Shown here: positions 60,973 to 64,000 of the stretch, piece by piece
Layout of the letters: each line of letters starts with the position of its first letter
Position numbering within the stretch: position 1 is the first letter of the stretch
Assembly: GCA_028564675.1 (NCBI GenBank)
Contig: JAOVVO010000042.1
Location: 139,001 to 203,000 of the forward strand
Direction: 5' to 3'
DNA length: 64,000 nt
DNA from: Onchocerca lupi
Taxonomy: Eukaryota > Nematoda > Chromadorea > Rhabditida > Onchocercidae
The notes under the pieces: model-generated
Database searches by the model: none
Told to the model about the DNA's origin: nothing
The model's input: only the letters and a program-made list of their open reading frames with translations
Translations under genes and position numbers: made by a program

Positions 60973-62927
60973 ATGGAATGGCCAAAATTCGATTTTGCTA
61001 AATGTTCACATAGTCAGCAACATCGACTGTCAAATGTTGGGAAATCGAATTGTGGTTTGAAAAAGAATCGCTCTAAAGTCTGTCGTTCTTTGACAATCGA
61101 TTTTGAAAACATCAAATCTAGGAAGAAAGAAAATTCAGCAGAAGGAAACACTATGCAAAACGAAAGCGTCGTAACCCTTCATCAACAAATCTCGCCGAAT
61201 AGCAATCCTTTGATTTGCGCACAGGGAAATTCTTTCCAAATGAATAGAAAAGTAAATGCAAAGAAAGTACCACCATTGTCGCCGATCCTTATCAATGGAT
61301 TTCTGAAAGAATCAATAGCACATTCGCCTATAGCTCTGGAAAATTCAAATTTAAACGCAGCAGAATTTTTAACGTCAAGGTGTGTAGATTCAATAAATCC
61401 AGTTTTATACTGCAAAGATCCAAATATTTCTGAATCTCCAGGGCTTATATTCACTCCGCCACATTCGAAACAACTGCTTTTATCAGGTGAAAGTTTAACT
61501 TTTTCACTGCAAGGATCAAAGGTAATACCTCGAAGTCAGAATTTCAGCCAATCTGGAAACAGTACTTTTTTTGTTACCGCTGCAAAAGAATCCGATAATT
61601 TGAATCCGAAATATAAAAAAAGTGGTAAAAAAGCAGGTTATAGGCGAAAATTGCAAGCATCTTCGTCGACAGTAACTCCTACAATTACCCACTCTTTGAA
61701 TAACTCCCTAGAATCTCTGGAAACTCTTCCCCCATCTCAAATTGAATATAAAAGCTTGAATAGGATCGAAACTTCTCCAAACCTAGATTTTATGAATTCT
61801 CAACTATTAAACTTTGAGTCTGAAAAATCCATCACGATGCAACATAGCGATAGTGATGTTTCCCAAAATCATACCGTATGTGTTGATGATTCCGAAAGTG
61901 TTGCCGCTACAGACGAACAGTCGCGTGATTGCTTTTTCGATATAATAATTAATGAAATAGAATCAAATGATTCAACTTTTGAAACGAAAGAAACAAATGA
62001 TTTATCTTTTGAAACGAAACTTTTTGTACAAAGCATATCCTCACCAGCAGGAAATCAATCAAAAATATATGATTTCCATGATGAGATTGATGAGGTTTCA
62101 CATCAAAAGCAATACCATCGGTTAAGTAAGCTTGGGGAAACTCTCAAAAAGCGGTTGTTTATTAGCTCATCAGACTTAGTTATGTGGAAATGTGAGAAGC
62201 CGAAACAACATCAGGCTAGGCGAGTTGCAGTAATTTCGAGTGCAGAGCAATGGGGATTCTGCTGGACGTTAGTGAAGAATGTCAACGATTCCAGAACTGC
62301 CCACATTGTGGATTCCGAGCCAATGAAAAAGGCTATGGATGTGGTTTCTAGAAACACAAGTCAGAAAGAAAAAAGTACTGGTGATGGTGAAGAAGGTCAA
62401 GACTGCCACGATTCACTGCAACAAATTTCAGAAGAAACTTTCATTCTTTATCAGCCTCTCTTGAAGCTAAATACTGCCTTAGGTGAGTTCATTTTATCAC
62501 CTCGCTATTATCTTTGAATTTATTTTTTCAAAACATGATTAAGTATGATGTCTGTATTGACTAAAAAACTGATAAAAAGCAGGGGATATTTTTAGCATTG
62601 CAATATTTTTCGAGGTATTGAAATTTTTTTGAATGAAATTCACTTTCGATAACTGAGAATATAAGCTTGTTTAATAGAATTTTTCTAAATTTTGATGTAC
62701 GATAATGTTGATGTTTGAGATCTTTCATTTTGTATAATTAACATGTATGTTCTTGAATCTATTTCGAATGAATACCAAGAAATGAAAGAATTATGAAGTC
62801 AATTTCTTGATGCTTTGTTCAAATCCTTTGCTGACAAAAATCAATTCCTCTTGCAGGAATTGATAATACTATAATGCATAGAATTAAATTGATTGATTCG
62901 ATCATTAAAAATTCCATTTGCTCTTGA
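60973..62927 (+). CDS. Unrecognised Ser-rich, probably disordered protein, 526 residues
   Basis: A single large exon (60973-62482), then a donor (TTAG|GTGAGT), and a small last exon after TTGCAG at 62857-62927; phases match and give 526 residues. ATG 60973 is chosen because an acceptor lies two bases upstream, typical of trans-spliced nematode genes. The first 380 residues are Ser/Asn/Pro-rich with basic patches (KKNRSKVCRS, KYKKSGKKAGYRRK) and many SP/TP sites, consistent with a phosphorylated nuclear protein. A more compact part at about 385-440 has SKLGETLKKRLF, LVMWKCEKPK, RRVAVISSAEQWGFCW. No known domain was recognised. It may be a downstream cistron of the MEPCE-like gene, or be spliced to it through donor 59442. 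Confidence 0.75.
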
Positions 62928-64000
62928 CACTGCAATTTTTTCAAAAAATTCGGAAAGTAATGTATGAAAGTACCCGTAGTTTAAAAAAAAAAAGAAAAAG
63001 AAAAAAAAATTATATGCTCCATTTATTTCAAGGATTGGTTTATTGTTCCTGTATTAATTGTTCTGATTTATTTTACACGATAGTTCAACTTATTCTATCA
63101 TATCTTATGATATTAATGGACCAAATATTTTATGCAAGACTTTTCAATTTATGAGTCAAAATAGGACGTATTCTTTAAGATTTAATCTGAAAAAGTTGAA
63201 TATTTGAATAGGTTTCAGTATGAAATCACCAAGCTAAAGATAGAAAGGAAAAAGAAAAAATTAATTTAAATGCATAAAAATATATCTGAAGAGTCGTGTA
63301 TTGAGCTGTGATTTAATTTGAGCAATGTTCTTCGATTGGTTATACGCTTATATAATACTGTTCATTTATAGATAAAAGACTATTTAGATCATATTATTCC
63401 CTTTTGAATCCTTCTATTGAATATATGGATGTAAGAATAACTGAAATTCTAAAAATTTGTCCAAAGTTCTGGATTCAATAGATCCGGTCCTTAGATTGAT
63501 GAAAATAATAGAATGAAAGTATATGACCTTTTTAATTCCTATCGAATGACTACTATAACTGCTATTTTCAAATTTCTCAGAAGGGAATTAGAAAGCGGGC
63601 AGGTGATGAAATTAAATATGATGTTCTGTGATTCATGTTAGATCACAACTGCTGAGTATTGTTATTGCTAATAAGGGAAAAATGATAGTTTCATTAATTA
63701 AAGGTAATCAGGGATCAGAATAGATCATTTCGGAAGGTTTGATTTGGAAAATTTAATTTCTATTGAATTTTATCTTCGATCTGATGGCACTAAAGAAATC
63801 TAATTTGTAAATAAAATTCATATGAGTTGGTGGTAAAGAATATATAAATATCTTCGACTGCAAAATTTATCCATTTTGCAATAATTTTGCTTCTAAGAAG
63901 GCTGATTCATTGATCGGAAAAGCTTTAAATGCTCTTATGAGTTGCAAAAATAGTTTATGAAACGATTTGCTACTTGATACTCCACTTTCATTGTAATAAC
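62928..64000. other. Right-edge AT-rich region
   Basis: No gene, repeat or RNA is seen. Short frames near 62918-63154 follow from poly-A and AT richness. Confidence 0.5.

Noticed and set aside
1..64000. tRNA genes, CRISPR arrays, spliced-leader RNA or intact rRNA genes
   Set aside because: Looked for; no cloverleaf-type boxes, regularly spaced repeats or intact rRNA were visible.

Overview
The window looks like nuclear DNA of a filarial nematode (family-level placement is inference). It is strongly AT-rich. Genes have many short exons, and their starts are usually preceded within about 5-40 bases by a pyrimidine-AG site, as expected for spliced-leader trans-splicing. One intron carries a decayed piece of a Wolbachia-type 16S rRNA gene, the endosymbiont typical of this group. 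Gene models were assembled by eye from exon frames, splice signals and remembered family sequences. No database search was run.

Layout. 1-2217 (-): 5' part of an HSPA13/STCH-like microsomal Hsp70; its second intron is mostly a 16S rRNA fragment. 3191-7311 (+): a divergent PPP-family protein phosphatase. 7690-7906: a 108-bp tandem duplication. 8712-9295 (-): two orphan exon-like stretches. 9863-15410: a decayed Helitron with Rep/helicase coding remnants, two outward-facing ~700-bp inverted arms, and a Helitron-3'-end-like hairpin at each border. 16057-18905 (+): a Tra2-type SR splicing factor. 19913-20107 (-): a possible small gene. 21234-33867 (+): a complete 27-exon DENND5/Rab6IP1-like Rab GEF (DENN, RUN, PLAT, RUN). 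35744-39329 (+): an SLC35D/SQV-7-like nucleotide-sugar transporter. 39531-40503 (-): a possible small membrane protein. 41179-51995 (-): a USP25/28-type deubiquitinase with SIM and UIM motifs and two possible first exons; one intron holds a decayed LTR pair, one LTR carrying an 87-bp foldback insert. 53092-53688: a GC-rich island with possible exons. 55294-59483 (+): a Bin3/MEPCE-type RNA 5'-phosphate methyltransferase. 60973-62927 (+): a 526-residue protein of unknown function.

Most genes are housekeeping cell biology: chaperone, phosphatase, splicing, membrane traffic, Golgi transport, deubiquitination and snRNA capping. They form no obvious single pathway. Two same-strand pairs, USP25/28 with the small membrane protein and MEPCE with the unknown protein, could be loose operons. 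The unusual content is the foreign and mobile DNA: the bacterial rRNA relic, the Helitron, and the LTR pair with its nested foldback.
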